From: Chamaecrista fasciculata
Lineage: Eukaryota > Streptophyta > Magnoliopsida > Fabales > Fabaceae
Direction: 5' to 3'
DNA length: 64,000 nucleotides
Assembly (NCBI GenBank): GCA_003254925.1
Contig: QANZ01042365.1
Coordinates: 34,843 to 98,842 of the forward strand
A model generated the notes under the pieces. That model was given only the letters and a program-made list of their open reading frames with translations, searched no databases and had not been told where the DNA came from. The translations under genes and the position numbers were made by a program. Numbering within the stretch: position 1 is the stretch's first letter; each line of letters begins with the position of its first letter. Below, piece by piece: positions 41,943 to 53,647 of the stretch.

Positions 41943-42280
41943 ATGAAGCATGAACACTTCATTTTGATAACGTGTTAGACACATGTCCGTGTCCAACACC
42001 CGTATGACACCAACACGACACATATTCATAAATTACAGAATATAAAATTAATTTTTTGTGACTTCATCATGACAAACAATAGAAAATAATATTATATATG
42101 ACATATATTATGAATAGATATTGTAATTTTTATTTTTTTATAAAAATTATGGATTTTTAATTATTTTTATATATAAACATATGTCGTGTTGTGTTGTATA
42201 ATTTTAAGAATCTAGCGTGTCAGTGTGTCCGTACCCGTGTCGTGTCCCGTATCTGTGTCAGTATGTATGCGTCCTAGCTT
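41943..42280 (+). mobile_element. GTGTC-rich inverted-repeat element, fuller copy
   Basis: Starts near GAAGCATGAACACTTC and ends GCGTCCTAGCTT, whose reverse complement AAGCTAGGACGC matches the start of the related copy at 13129. Both ends are rich in GTGTC/GACAC and the middle is AT-rich (TATGAATAGATATTGTAAT). About 338 bp, non-coding. The superfamily is not certain. Confidence 0.65.
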
Positions 42281-43089
42281 TTTATTGACTCGTAAGTATC
42301 TTAATAACTTGATTTTCTAAAAATCTAATTTTCACATTTTAATCCATTAAATTAATTTTTATTAGAGATTAACTTGTAGAAAGAAATTTGATTAAAATGA
42401 GTTATAATTAGTTTTATGATGTAACTTTCACATAAATTATATAGTTTGTAAACTAAAATTTAAGATTTGATAACGTACTGGTAGATCTTTTTTAATTTTT
42501 TACTTAGACATATATATTTATTATAGTAGCTACATATATATATATCACAAGATGATATGGAAGACGCGCTGTGCAGTAACAGTGGTGTAAATCATTATTG
42601 AATCTTGAATTTTAATTTTTGAGGGCTCGTAACAGGGAATTCATGCCCTTCTTCTCAAAGGGAGAGGGCTTTCCACTGTATGTAGTCGTACACGTGTGTG
42701 GTTATCATATCTACACATATAAGAACAGAACATTACTATAGTTTAATTTGCTGCATGCATGATAGATCTACTGTTACATAATTACATATCCTGCTCTTGC
42801 GAGTGGGAAAAAAAAATCAAGCAAGTTGTTGAATGCAACGCAAAGAATCACAGACCCACTGAGAAACATCTCAGTCACTGTCTTTCTAAATAAATATTCA
42901 AAGCAGTTTGATTGTGATTTTTAGATTCTGGTATAGTTTGACCAGCTAGCTAGCTACCTTTTATAGCTTCCCGGTGCTTGTACTTTTATTATTACCTTTT
43001 GCGATAGAGAGAGCAAGCCCAGCATTGGTCAATATGTAGTACACGTCTCACAGAAACTATTCAGTCACTAGAAGCATTCATTATATATA

Positions 43090-43467
43090 GGCTAAAGTGC
43101 ACTTTTGGTCCCATAATCTTCACCCAGGTTTCAATTTGGTCCCATAATTTTTTTTGTTGCAATTTTGGTCCCATAACTCTGCAAAAAGTTGCAGATTTGG
43201 TCTCGTATCACTTTGGTCTAATATCTTTTGATCAGGTTGTAGAATTGTTCCAATATCTTTGCAAAAAGTTTCATCGTCAATCGCACCTTATCCAAAGCTA
43301 TGAGACTAATTCTGCACTTAACCCAAAGATAGATGACCAATTCTGCAAAGTTGATCAAAAGATATGAGACCAATTCTGCAACGTTACCCAAAGATATGTG
43401 ACCAAAAGTATGACACGGGACTAAAAGTGCAACAAAAAAGTTATGGGACCAGAAGTGTATTTTACCC
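43090..43467. mobile_element. MITE-like element with GGTCCCATAA repeats
   Basis: Left end GCTAAAGTGCACTTTTGGTC; right end, reverse-complemented, GGTAAAATACACTTCTGGTC. Internally the motif TTTTGGTCCCATAA recurs three times in the left arm and its complement recurs in the right arm with ACCAATTCTGCA repeats. It is about 600 bp upstream of glutaredoxin 4. Non-coding. Confidence 0.65.
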
Positions 43468-43765
43468 TTATATATATTAACCTGGTTCATTAAAGAGGAA
43501 GATATATATACTTATATACTGAATTACCGATTATAATAATAATGGGTATATATGGAGTCACAGCCTGTCTTTATCTATACTAACTGAGGCATATCATCCG
43601 TGAAAATTAATAATATATATATATAGCAAGTTGTTGAGGCAGTTGGTGTAAATCTGAAAAGGTTTGCTTTATATATTCCCTCCCGGGCGCGCGTGTGAAA
43701 AAAAGCAGAGCCTTTTGAATGTTCTTTTTCCTTCAAAGATCCCTATATGTGTGAGTGTGTGACCC

Positions 43766-43773
43766 TATAAATA
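43766..43773 (+). promoter_or_regulatory. TATA box of glutaredoxin 4
   Basis: TATAAATA in GACCCTATAAATAGTC, about 290 bp upstream of ATG 44061. This implies a leader of about 260 nt, clearly longer than those of glutaredoxins 2 and 3, or an intron in the leader. Confidence 0.6.
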
Positions 43774-44060
43774 GTCTAGTACACCCAAGTCTCCTCCTTA
43801 TAGGCATCCAAACCCAATATTCAACCATTGGATCGACTTCTCCTCTACTGGATACGATCGGTCTCATGGTTTTGGGTTTCTAATTACTCTCAACATTCAT
43901 ACTCATACATACATATATAATCTAAATATATTAATTGTAGGTAGTAGACAGAGTACACTAGAATATTATTATTATTATTATATTTTGCTTGTTGTTTCTA
44001 ATTGCGTCCTTTAATTAAGTATATATATTTTGATATAGTTAGAATCAATTAATTATATAT

Positions 44061-44384
44061 ATGGAGAGGGTGAAGAGGTTGGCATCGGAGAGAGGAGTGG
44101 TGATATTCAGCAAGAGCTCATGCTGCTTGTGCTACACAGTGAAATATCTAATAGAGAATCAACTAATGGTGAAGGCAGTGGTTCATGAAATAGACAAAGA
44201 CCCTGAAGGGAGAGAAATGGAGAAAGCCTTGTTGAGGCTCATGGACAGTTCTACCCCTGTCCCTGCTCTCTTCATTGAAGGCATGCTTGTGGGCTCCACC
44301 AATGAGGTCATGTCCCTCCACCTCAATGGTTCCCTCTCTCAACTCCTCAAACCCTACAAACAACAACCTTCTCCTCCTAATTAA
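44061..44384 (+). CDS. CC-type (ROXY) glutaredoxin 4, CCLC active site
   Basis: Single-exon 107-residue class III glutaredoxin and the most divergent of the four. The active site is C21-C22-L23-C24 (SKSSCCLCYTVK), so it has three cysteines where the others have Ser at the last position. The cis-Pro block is TPVPALFIEG and GSTNEVMSLHLNGSL follows. The EIDKDPEGREMEKALLRL segment and the LLKPY end fit the branch of CC-type glutaredoxins ending in KPY (inference). The C-terminal KQQPSPPN extension replaces the hydrophobic AIW/ALWL tail, so recruitment of TOPLESS through that motif is not expected. ATG is preceded by TATATAT. It is the last gene of the local glutaredoxin group. Confidence 0.93.
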   Translation: MERVKRLASERGVVIFSKSSCCLCYTVKYLIENQLMVKAVVHEIDKDPEGREMEKALLRLMDSSTPVPALFIEGMLVGSTNEVMSLHLNGSLSQLLKPYKQQPSPPN

Positions 44385-44514
44385 TTTCTTTCTTCCCTTT
44401 TTACCCCTTCCTAAGTCCTACCCTACCTATATCATCCATCTTAATTACCTTATCACCCCTCACCATTTGGAAAGGATACTTTGTCGTACCTCATAAAGTG
44501 CATGCAGAAGGTAA

Positions 44515-44615
44515 AATAGAAATGCGCCATGTGTATGCCACTGTACACGTAGCGTGCTCTTATTGGTCCTCGCCGCACTGCAAAAGGTAGAGTACAGCAG
44601 AGGATCCACGGCCTC
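44515..44615. repeat. Small repeat related to the one near glutaredoxin 1
   Basis: Contains GCCATGTGTATGCC, TGTACAC, TTATTGGTCCTC and GTAGAGTACAGCAGAGGATCC. These match the order and sequence of blocks at 22700-22800 (GCCATGTGTATAGC, TGTACAC, ATTGATTCTC, CTACAACAGAGAATC). It lies about 130 bp past the stop of glutaredoxin 4. Confidence 0.5.
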
Positions 44616-47600
44616 TCACCACCACTCCTATGCAATTTACAATAAAACCCCTGTAGATTTGTAGTTATGTACTAGTACTACAACTAGTTTACCTCTCTTC
44701 ATTTCTACTGTAATTTCTTCTATATATGTCTCAATCTCCAATTAATTAATATAATTCTCATTCTACGCACTTTATTTTCTCAATAATTATATTCCTCAAA
44801 CATTAATTGACGCCCATGATATAAGTTTCTCAACCTGCCCATGCATTATATATATATAAAACACTAATCGATCAGTTTTTGCTAGTTTACTCCATATTAA
44901 TTAATGTAAGGAACCTCGATCGATATCATGCCTAACGTATTGTAGGAATAGTTAACTTAACAAAATCAGTTTTGTATTTAATTGAGTTAGTTACTCGGTT
45001 TGTATTTCTGTTATTAGGAATTTACTTTTTACCCTTAGTCTGTACGTTGTATAGTTTCCCTCTTATTTCAGTTGTATGCAGTGTATATAAATTCATGCTT
45101 AATGAATGAAATGGTGTGAGTTCATTTCTATTCTTCTATAATTCGTAAAATCTTCACGTATGTAACCAGAAGGTGTCTGAAATTAGTTTACCAATTAACC
45201 TTTGGATGCCGAAAGGAAATTCACGACCAACTAAAATTAATTAAGTTCTGACTTTTTTTTAATTTATATTCAATTTGAATATAGTAAGATGGGAGCTTGG
45301 TTTTACAATGATAATTTTTTTTCTTTTGTCTTATGTATCTTCTTCAATTAAAGCATATCCTGACGTAAGAAAAATTTATATGCGCATTCACTAACTTTAA
45401 TTTGCGATCTTTGTGCATGTGTTGCCCGAATGTTTGAAAAGTGGGTTATGGAAATTCAAATTCTGACATTTTCTGATGATACACTTCTGCTGTAGATTCT
45501 TCAACTTTATTTCCACCCTATACACAAGGGTATTGCATTCCTTACCTTTTTCCTTATCTTGTATTTTTTTTTATTCTCTTGCTTTTTCCCCACCAATATA
45601 TACCACTCGCTCTCTCCATGTTGATTTCTTCATAAAGCCAATGAATGGTGCTGTCAAACTATTAACTTCTCATTTTCACCGTATACATATTATTAATTTA
45701 TTTGTTAGTTTTTTGGCCAATCTCGATGAGGTATTTAAGTAATTAACGTTATTATAATTAATAATATACAAATAATTAACATCTGCTGTGGAGCTGCTTG
45801 CCCTACACCAAAATCATATGGAAAAACCAAAGCACTTCAGATATTTAACAAAATTACGTATACTCTTTAGAAAAATGCTGTACATGTTGAAATGTAATTT
45901 AATTATAGATGGGTCTTCATCATCTGAAGGATTTATTTGCATTGACTAGTGAGAGAACCAAATGGGGTCAATACTGCTTGCCACGATCTCATTAATTATA
46001 ATATTCTCTTTTCAAATTGAGATCAGATACTTCAAACGCCAGCAGACATAATGAGATAGTGCCTTTCGTTATGTTAACACTCTTGTGGACAAGAAAGAAA
46101 TTTATTCACACTATAATGTCATCGTGGTCATCATCAGAATCTTCAATCTTGAGAATTTAATAAGGAGACAATATTGTTGTTTTACGGCACAGAAAGGAGA
46201 AAATAATCTAAAAGGTTAGAGCTCAAGAAGTCGAGTATATGAAAAAAAGAAATTGATTCTATCAAATTATTATCACCCAGATTAATTAATTAGTTCATTA
46301 CAAAAGGTCATTCTGGTATAGGGGCATCAGTTACGTGCTCACGTGGCTAGCTGAAGCTGTAAAATTACTATTTTTTTTTTTAATTTTTTGATCATATATA
46401 TAGAAATACATAGAGAGCTGACTCTGGAGTGAGTACAATTGAAAAAGTTTACAGAACACATAGATCGATAAACTAAATTTTACAGAACACAGATCCAGTT
46501 GAGAAGAAAACAAGATTGGTATTCTTCTTAGCAAACCTCAAGCAAATATTCAAAGCAACACACTTCAAGAATCTAATTCCTAGAAAATACAGACAAAACA
46601 AAGAAATTTATATCTTAGAAACATGAGTCTTCTCTTTTTATATAATTCTCTTCATGTTTTAAAATTATAGATGATTTCTGAAGTATAAAGATGTAAATGT
46701 TCACAAAAACGTAACAGATTACAGAGTTCTTATCCTCTAAAAAGAGAAATTTTTAGAAAGGAGAAACTCCTACCAAATTATGAAGATATAAATTGCAAAA
46801 GAAAGAAATATATATATATATATAGACATAATGAACTTATTTCATAAAATTTTGTTCTATAGGTGCTTGGTTTTATGTAATAATTCTCATTGACCAACGG
46901 GAGTTAAAGGGGCTAAAATTTAGGTTTTTCTAAAAAATTATTTATTATAAATTTCATTAATAAAATAAATACATGATGGTTAAAAAATTTAATATAACGT
47001 AAACAGATTTTTTATTATTATTAAAAATACTTTGTGACAAAAGCTGTTGAGTTTTTTCATATTTTAAAAGATACATTTTTAAAAGGAAAATAATATATCT
47101 TAAAGGGTAAATTGCACTTTTATATCCTGAGGTATGGACTGATTCCACTTTGGTACCCTATTCTTTTAAAAATGACATTTTGATACCTTATTTTATTTGT
47201 CATTATCACTTTGTTACTATTTCTTTTTTTGTTATCTTTGACGGAAAAAATATGTACAGATAATGTATATAGTTAAAAACATAAAATTCATCATCCTAAA
47301 CTAAAATTTTATTTCACGATTTAGCCTCCAAAAAAATATAATTTGATATGTATTTGAAGACAAAGAATTTCACATTTTTTTAAGCTGAATCCTAAAAAAG
47401 TTAATATCATATTTTTAACTTATATATACTTTTTTCCGTGAAAAAGTAACAAGAAAGTATTTATTTAGTATCAAAATGCTAACTATGAATAAAATAAAGT
47501 AAGGTGTTAAAATGTGAACAAGTACCAAATTTACCGAAGATAATCATAACTGCCATTATTCATGTTGGAGTGTTCAATAAGCAACGAACCGTTACTCATC

Positions 47601-47879
47601 TATAAATATCTACAGTGCAGTTTGTTCAACTTCCACAACCGCCATCCTGTTATTTTTCTAAAATTTATTTATTTATTTTCACTTCAACTTTACATGTTTT
47701 TCTTGATTCCCAGGAGTTGATGGCGTGGCCTAAGTAACCAGATCCTACCACGTCAAAGCTCAGAAAGTTAAACAAGGGTATAGAAGTCACTTCAAAGATT
47801 AAAATCCCATTTTCTAAATTCACTGTGACGTGGCGCACTTTGACGGGTGGACAATTGTTCGGTTCATACATCTGCCCGT
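44616..47879. other. Intergenic region between glutaredoxin 4 and the MUB gene
   Basis: 3.3 kb of AT-rich DNA with no supported gene. A MITE-like unit lies at 47104-47535. A TATAAATA at 47601-47608 may belong to the MUB promoter, though the leader could also start nearer 47900. Confidence 0.5.
47104..47535. mobile_element. MITE-like inverted-repeat element
   Basis: Left end AGGGTAAATTGCACTTTTAT; right end, reverse-complemented, CGGTAAATTTGGTACTTGTT. The internal arms carry TTTGATACCTTATTTTATT and its rough complement AATAAAATAAAGTAAGGTG. The ends resemble the family at 43090. Non-coding. Confidence 0.5.
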
Positions 47880-49038
47880 AGTGAATAAAAACCCACTTTG
47901 CTCTCGCGCAATAACACTCGGCTAGAAAGTAAGAAAGATCCTCTGTTCGGATAAGATATTATACAGACAGAAGCAGCTTAAAAAAAAAAAAAAAAAGAGT
48001 GAAAGAGTGAAAATGAAACATAAGAAAAGGATCGAGAAGAGACGATCGAACCAGTGACCAGATCTCAAGCTCTCTGATACTATACTACCTCTGATTGAGC
48101 CTTCGTTCATGGCTTCTTGACCAGGTATTATAAATCATTATTTCTCTCGCAATTGTGAATTCCTAATTTTTTTTCCCGTTTTGCTTTTTTCCTTGGACTC
48201 TTGATTTCCAGGTTGAATTTCAAGCTTTGTATTCTAAGATATACGAGATATCACATCGCGTTTGTCATGTAGTAATGATTTATCTACAGCGATTGAAGTC
48301 CCGTTCGTTTTCTATTGTTTTTAAGATTTTCTAGGTCGTTGGGATTCTTGGTTTTATTTGTTCTGTATACCTAGAAACGCATTCCGGTCAACCGAACAAT
48401 TAGGGTCCAGTTAATTTATTGTGCTTTGGTCTTATTTCTACGGCGGTCTTGCTTAGTGCCCTAGAGAATCAATTCTTATGTAATATGGTGCGATCTCCTG
48501 GAATCCAATCTTTTAAAATTGTTCTAGAATTCATTGTCTGGTCACAGAGAGATCTCTGGTAAAAGTTGCTCGGAGACCAGGAGAAGCAATTCGATCATAT
48601 GAGTTGTTCACTTGGCTGCATTGGTTCTCCGGTTGTCAACTCAGATGTGCAATTTTTTAGAGTTTACAAGGAAATCTTTTGCAGATTCACAGAGGTTAGT
48701 TATTCATTATCTTTGGTACCATCAATGTTACACTTATGCTATATATCCAGGAGTTTGAAACCTTCAAATGGTATAATATTGAATGATTCAAAATCCAGAA
48801 AATTGATTTTTTTTCCCTCTTTATCAAAAAAATATTCTGAATAAATGAGGTAATTGATTGATTCTTGTCAATTTTTTTGCTTTAGTTCTGAGAGGTAAGC
48901 TAAAAATTAATGTAAAATGAATTGAAGTTGTGGGGAACCATTTGTATTGCAGGTGACTAAGGTGGGACAGAATCCTTTACTCGGAGGAAGTACTCTTTTA
49001 CAAATACATAGGCTAGGTAAAGGTGTACACAGGCTACC
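47880..49038 (+). other. 5' leader of the MUB gene with probable introns
   Basis: Candidate leader exons: about 47890-48124 (ending CCAG|GTATTA), about 48550-48692 (ending AGAG|GTTAGT) and about 48954-49016, then 49034 onward (the donor AG|GTAAAG and acceptor CACAG surround a very short gap, so this last intron may not be real). Several upstream ATGs occur. The boundaries are by eye and uncertain. Confidence 0.4.
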
Positions 49039-50748
49039 ATGGCCGAAGGAGATGAGCATATTGAGCTTAAATTTCGCATATATGATGGGGCAGATATAGC
49101 CCACAATACTTATTCAAAATCAACAACAATTGGTACCCTTAAGCAGAGGCTAGTTGCTGAGTGGCCTCAAGGTTAGCTGTCTTCCATCGTGTCTTTATGA
49201 AAGTATATTTTTTATTATAATTTTATTTATTGTTGATAACTCATTATTTTAGTTTGAGTTATAACCGTTTAGTAGTCTATTCACTCTTGTCTTGTAGTCA
49301 GTCCAACCTCTTAGAGAGAAGTCACAGTCATGCTACTAGACACCTTAAGAGACATTACCGAACAGTACACTTGAAGAATAAGAAATCTAATGCTGTTTGA
49401 ACACTTTTCCTATTAAAATCCACTATTGAGTTTGAGTCACTTTTCACTTAGTATTCTTTGTATTATTCCAAAATTCTTCTATTACATTTACCTACGATGG
49501 TTGCCTAAAGTCACAATACGATCCATTAGTTCATGAAGAAAACTAAAGCAATGGATCTAGTTTTCATGAAGCAAAAATTACTGGAGCCAGGAACTTATGT
49601 ACATAATCTATGCATGAGATATTGTTCTGCCAGTTAATTTTATCTTTCAGTGGGATATATTTGTAAAGATTGAAATTTAAAGTTACGTTAGCTTACTGGT
49701 TTTTAGTTACTCTGTTCTAGCCTTGTGCAACCAAGGAAATCACCATAAGTCCTTCCTGCGGTGAAAGTTTGTGTATAAATCTTTTTAGAATTTTCCTTCC
49801 GTTTTTCCTACTGTGGTAAACTGGTAATATAAATTTATTACGATTATTGTAAAAAGTAACAGAATAGGACAAAAAATTACCCAAACAGTTGTAACTTGTA
49901 AGTTGTTAGTACTGCTTCAAACCAGGTATCGATGATTTTCCTTTTTTCTTTTGAAATTTTGTTTTCTTTCATTTCTGAGCATATTACATAACTGCATTTT
50001 GGGATGTAGGCATTCATCTTGTAGTTCCAATTGTGAGTTCAGTAACAGACTTCACTTACATGTACACGTTAAAAAGAAAACATTATACTTGTCTCACCTT
50101 TTAATTGAGCCTTTGCACTTACAGACAAAACTGTTGCGCCAAAGTCAGTGAGTGACATTAAACTTATACACGCTGGTAAAGTGTTGGAAAACAATAAAAC
50201 TTTGGCCGACTCCCAAATAGCTTTTGCTGACGTTCCTGGAGAAGTTATTACAATGCATGTCGTGGTACAGCCTCCTCTGACTAAAAAGAAGACAGGTTTG
50301 TTCAGTTTTTCTAAAATTGTAATCTCGCTTCTAATGAATTGCACTTAGTTTTGTAAATATATATTAGTATTTTATTGGAAGGATAATCTAAATATGCATG
50401 AAAATTACTAATTTTGTGAAGTTACTACCATTTATATAAAAGTTGCCACCGTTCTAAAGATACATATTCACCAAACGAGCGTATTATTCTCACTTTAACT
50501 TGCACTAAATTCTTAATCTGCTTTTACACATTTTTTGGGAGCGAGATCTTTGGTAATTATGTTTGAATCAGTCAAACATTTTAGTTTGAAAGTTTTTTTT
50601 CCCCTGTTTTTATGTTTGGTAATTATGTTTGCATAATAAGCCTTCTGGATCTTAACAATCTAATTGTTAGTGCTTTCCCTTTGGTTATCTTGCAGAGAAT
50701 AATCAAGAGGATAAGAAAGAGACTTTATGCTCATGTACAATTCTTTAG
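49039..50748 (+). CDS. MUB: Membrane-anchored ubiquitin-fold protein (MUB), 3 exons
   Basis: Small ubiquitin-fold protein that is prenylated and docks group VI E2 enzymes at the plasma membrane. Exons: 49039-49171, 50125-50295, 50696-50748, joining to 118 residues, the usual MUB size. It begins MAEGDEHIELKFRIYDG and has a beta-grasp core with TIGTLKQRLVAEWPQ, IKLIHAGKVLENNKTLAD and MHVVVQPP. It ends in CSCTIL: CTIL is a CaaX box whose final Leu favours geranylgeranylation, and the nearby upstream Cys could be palmitoylated (inference). Both introns interrupt codons (phase 1) and all junctions keep frame. There is no di-Gly end, so unlike ubiquitin it is not conjugated. Confidence 0.95.
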
Positions 50749-51227
50749 ATGGGGAAACTTCCGGATTCCGGATTTCATGTTCGTATTGTGGCTCGCGGAA
50801 TTATTGAAACTTGGGAAGGCATCATGACCGTGAGTGTTCACAAGTGTCTTTGATGGAACAATTCTACATAGCTGATGCGCGTGCCTGTGTTGATTTCATC
50901 CTATTTCAAGTTATTTTGTTTTAGTACTCTGATAACAACAAACACAAATATTGATCTTTTCAAATTTTTGACGGAGTGAATTTTGTAAAGAGAGAAATAT
51001 AGAAAATGTGGGATCTATTTGAGCAGTAAATCTTAGTATCTTACCTATATAGAGTTTTATAAATTTTATTTGTCTTTTGAAACCAATGTTGCCATATCTA
51101 AAATAAAATGAAAAATATTTAAGTTGTAGAACTTTTTTTTTGGCCAAAAGTTGTAGCACTAGATATTCTTGAAAGTCCAATAATGTTATGTATTTAGATA
51201 CTAAATAAAAATGTATGATTGGATCAG
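50749..51227. other. 3' flank of the MUB gene
   Basis: 479 bp with the probable 3' untranslated region followed by AT-rich DNA. No other gene was seen. Confidence 0.55.
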
Positions 51228-51871
51228 CAGTGTTGTGATAACCGAATCGGACAAAGACTCGGACAAGTGTTCAATTCACGATTTGATTGGTTGAACCGGT
51301 TGAACCATTGGTCGGACCGGATGACGCAATAAATAATTATTTTTAATATATTAAATTTAAACCCTCTATATTTTTTTGGGGGTCTAAGAGATGCACTTAA
51401 TCTATATGTCTAACACACAAAATGAGAATGGGGTTTAGAGAATAATAAAACATAGCCAAAATATCTCTATATGCTCAGCACACAAAGACAGCAAATAACC
51501 AGGACAAAATATTAATCAAAATACTCCCAAAACACAGCCAAATGGAACCCACACACATTATCAAACCATCTAACATCTAAACCAGTTTTGGCATCCAAAT
51601 AAAAACTAAAGAGAAATTACATGACAGTTTCAGCATCCAAAATCATCACAAATAATGATAAAAACATGGCAACAACACTCCCAAATGGAACCCACACACA
51701 TTATCAAACCATCTAACACCTAAACCATGAAGAAAAAATGTGGAGAAACTAACCTCTTGCTTCAAAACTGAGCAGACAACAGAGCAGCGAAAACAGGGGA
51801 CAGCGGCGGCGGCGGCGAAAGCAGCAACGACAACTGTGGAGGTGAGAGTGAGATGGACTGATGTAGGCTAA

Positions 51872-53200
51872 GGGCCTGTTTGGGAGCAAAAAGTTCAATC
51901 CAATCTCAATCCAATCTCAACTTATGAGATGAGATGAGATGATGTTGAAATTAGGATGAGATGAGATTATGTAGTGGTGTTTGGATGGTTTGAGAGAAAA
52001 TGATGTATAATAGGGTGTGAAATTATATAAAAGGGTATGTAATGATTGTGGTTAGGTGAAATAGGTTGTTGGATTTATTTATTTTGTATAGGGGTAGAAA
52101 TGGTATGAAATAATGATGTTGAGATTGAGATTGAGATGAGATTGAGATGAGATATAGGTGTTTGGGTGGGGTTTGACTGGGGTTTGACTGGGATGATATT
52201 TGGATGAGATGCTCTTGGAAAGCGTGATTTCTCAATCCTATAGGATGATGGATTTTGGTCCATCCTATTGGATGAGATTATGGGGCAAAATGAAAATAAC
52301 ATTAAAATTCTTTTGAGAATGCAATTTGGTCCATAAATTTGTATCCGGCCAATTAATCAATCCCTAACATGTGTGAGTGATAATTCAAAGCTCGTAGAGA
52401 ATCCAAGCCATGAATAATGGGGCACATTTATGAATTTGAATATAAAGAAAATAATAAGTAATATTTTGGGGACTAGAATGCAAATAACATGAAAAGTATT
52501 GTAAACATAAAATTTGGTCCATAACATTGTATCGGTCCAAAGAATCGGTCCCTAATATCTGTACTCGGGGCTCGAACAAAGCTTGTACCGTCAACAATCG
52601 GGTATATTTTTTATTTGCAAGGTGCAAAAAATAACAAACAATATCGTGGGACCAGAATGCAAGTAATATGGAAATGATTGTAAATGTACAATTTGGTCCA
52701 TAACTTTGTAATTTCCCAACAAAACAACATTGCAATTTTTTTGCTACCCATGATTCGAACCAGAAAAATAACAAACACATGGAAACTTGTGTATTTTCCC
52801 AACAAAAAAATAACCGTTATTTCTCCATTATCCATAGCGCATAATCATCGGATGAATTTGGACACGAATTTAGAACAACAAATAGTTTGAGGACCAAAAT
52901 CAAACTATTTTCATAGTTTGAGAAAAAAACTAAACAAAAAATAGTTTTACTAGCCAAGGAAATTGAGCTCATAGTTTGAGGACTAAAATGCCTATAAAAG
53001 TGAAGATAAGTAATTTTTTTCTTTTTTTTAAAAAAATACAGTAAATAGAATAGAAGATTGTAACTTAAAAAATAATTTAGGGATTCAATTGTATATTTTA
53101 CTCAAAAGAAATAGAGAAATGTTGGGACTAAAAAAAACAACATTACAAATGGACAAAAACATCTTTGTTTAATTAAATTAATATAAATTATATATATATA

Positions 53201-53232
<32 letters not shown>

Positions 53233-53647
53233 GAGGGAGAGAGAGGGAGTGGGTAGGTGGGTGTGTGAGAGATAGAGAGAAAAGGAGAGAGAGAAGTTTG
53301 TGTGTGTTTGTGAGTGAGTGAGAGGGAGAGAAAAAAAATTAATAAGAAATGATGGAGAGAGAGAAAATTATAAGTGTAATAAATGAGGGTATGTAAAATT
53401 ACTATTTTGTCTAATTATCTTTTTTATATTTGTATTAGAGTGTAGGTAAATATAGGTATATAAATAGGGGTAGATTAGTAAATGTATGATAAATGGGATG
53501 ATGATTTGGATGAGATGAGAATTAGGATGAGATTGAGATGAGATTATGTGCCACACAAACACCCAAACTGGACTGTTCATCTAATTTTAGGTTGAGATTA
53601 GGATTGAAATGGGATGAGATTGAGATGGGGCATCCCTAAACAGGCCC
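51872..53647. mobile_element. Nested PIF/Harbinger-type element, TAA target duplication
   Basis: Left end GGGCCTGTTTGGGAGC; right end CATCCCTAAACAGGCCC, the inverted counterpart. TAA flanks both sides (51869-51871 and 53648-53650), the 3-bp duplication typical of Tourist/Harbinger elements. About 1.78 kb. Subterminal regions are made of GAGATGAGATTGAGATGAG-like repeats in opposite orientations. No transposase ORF, so it is non-autonomous. Confidence 0.78.
52322..52880 (+). repeat. Degenerate tandem repeat of about 180-190 bp
   Basis: The anchor AATTTGGTCCATAA recurs at 52323, 52511 and 52690 (spacing 188 and 179). Each copy is followed by similar text, such as GGGGACTAGAATGCAAATAA in copy 1 and GGGACCAGAATGCAAGTAAT in copy 2. 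It lies inside the Harbinger-type element. Confidence 0.65.

Larger units (their letters stand above)
41641..44060. other. Intergenic region between the LINE and glutaredoxin 4
   Basis: 2.4 kb without a gene. It holds a dispersed inverted-repeat element (41943-42280), a second MITE-like unit (43090-43467), AT-rich filler, and the glutaredoxin 4 promoter and leader. Confidence 0.55.
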
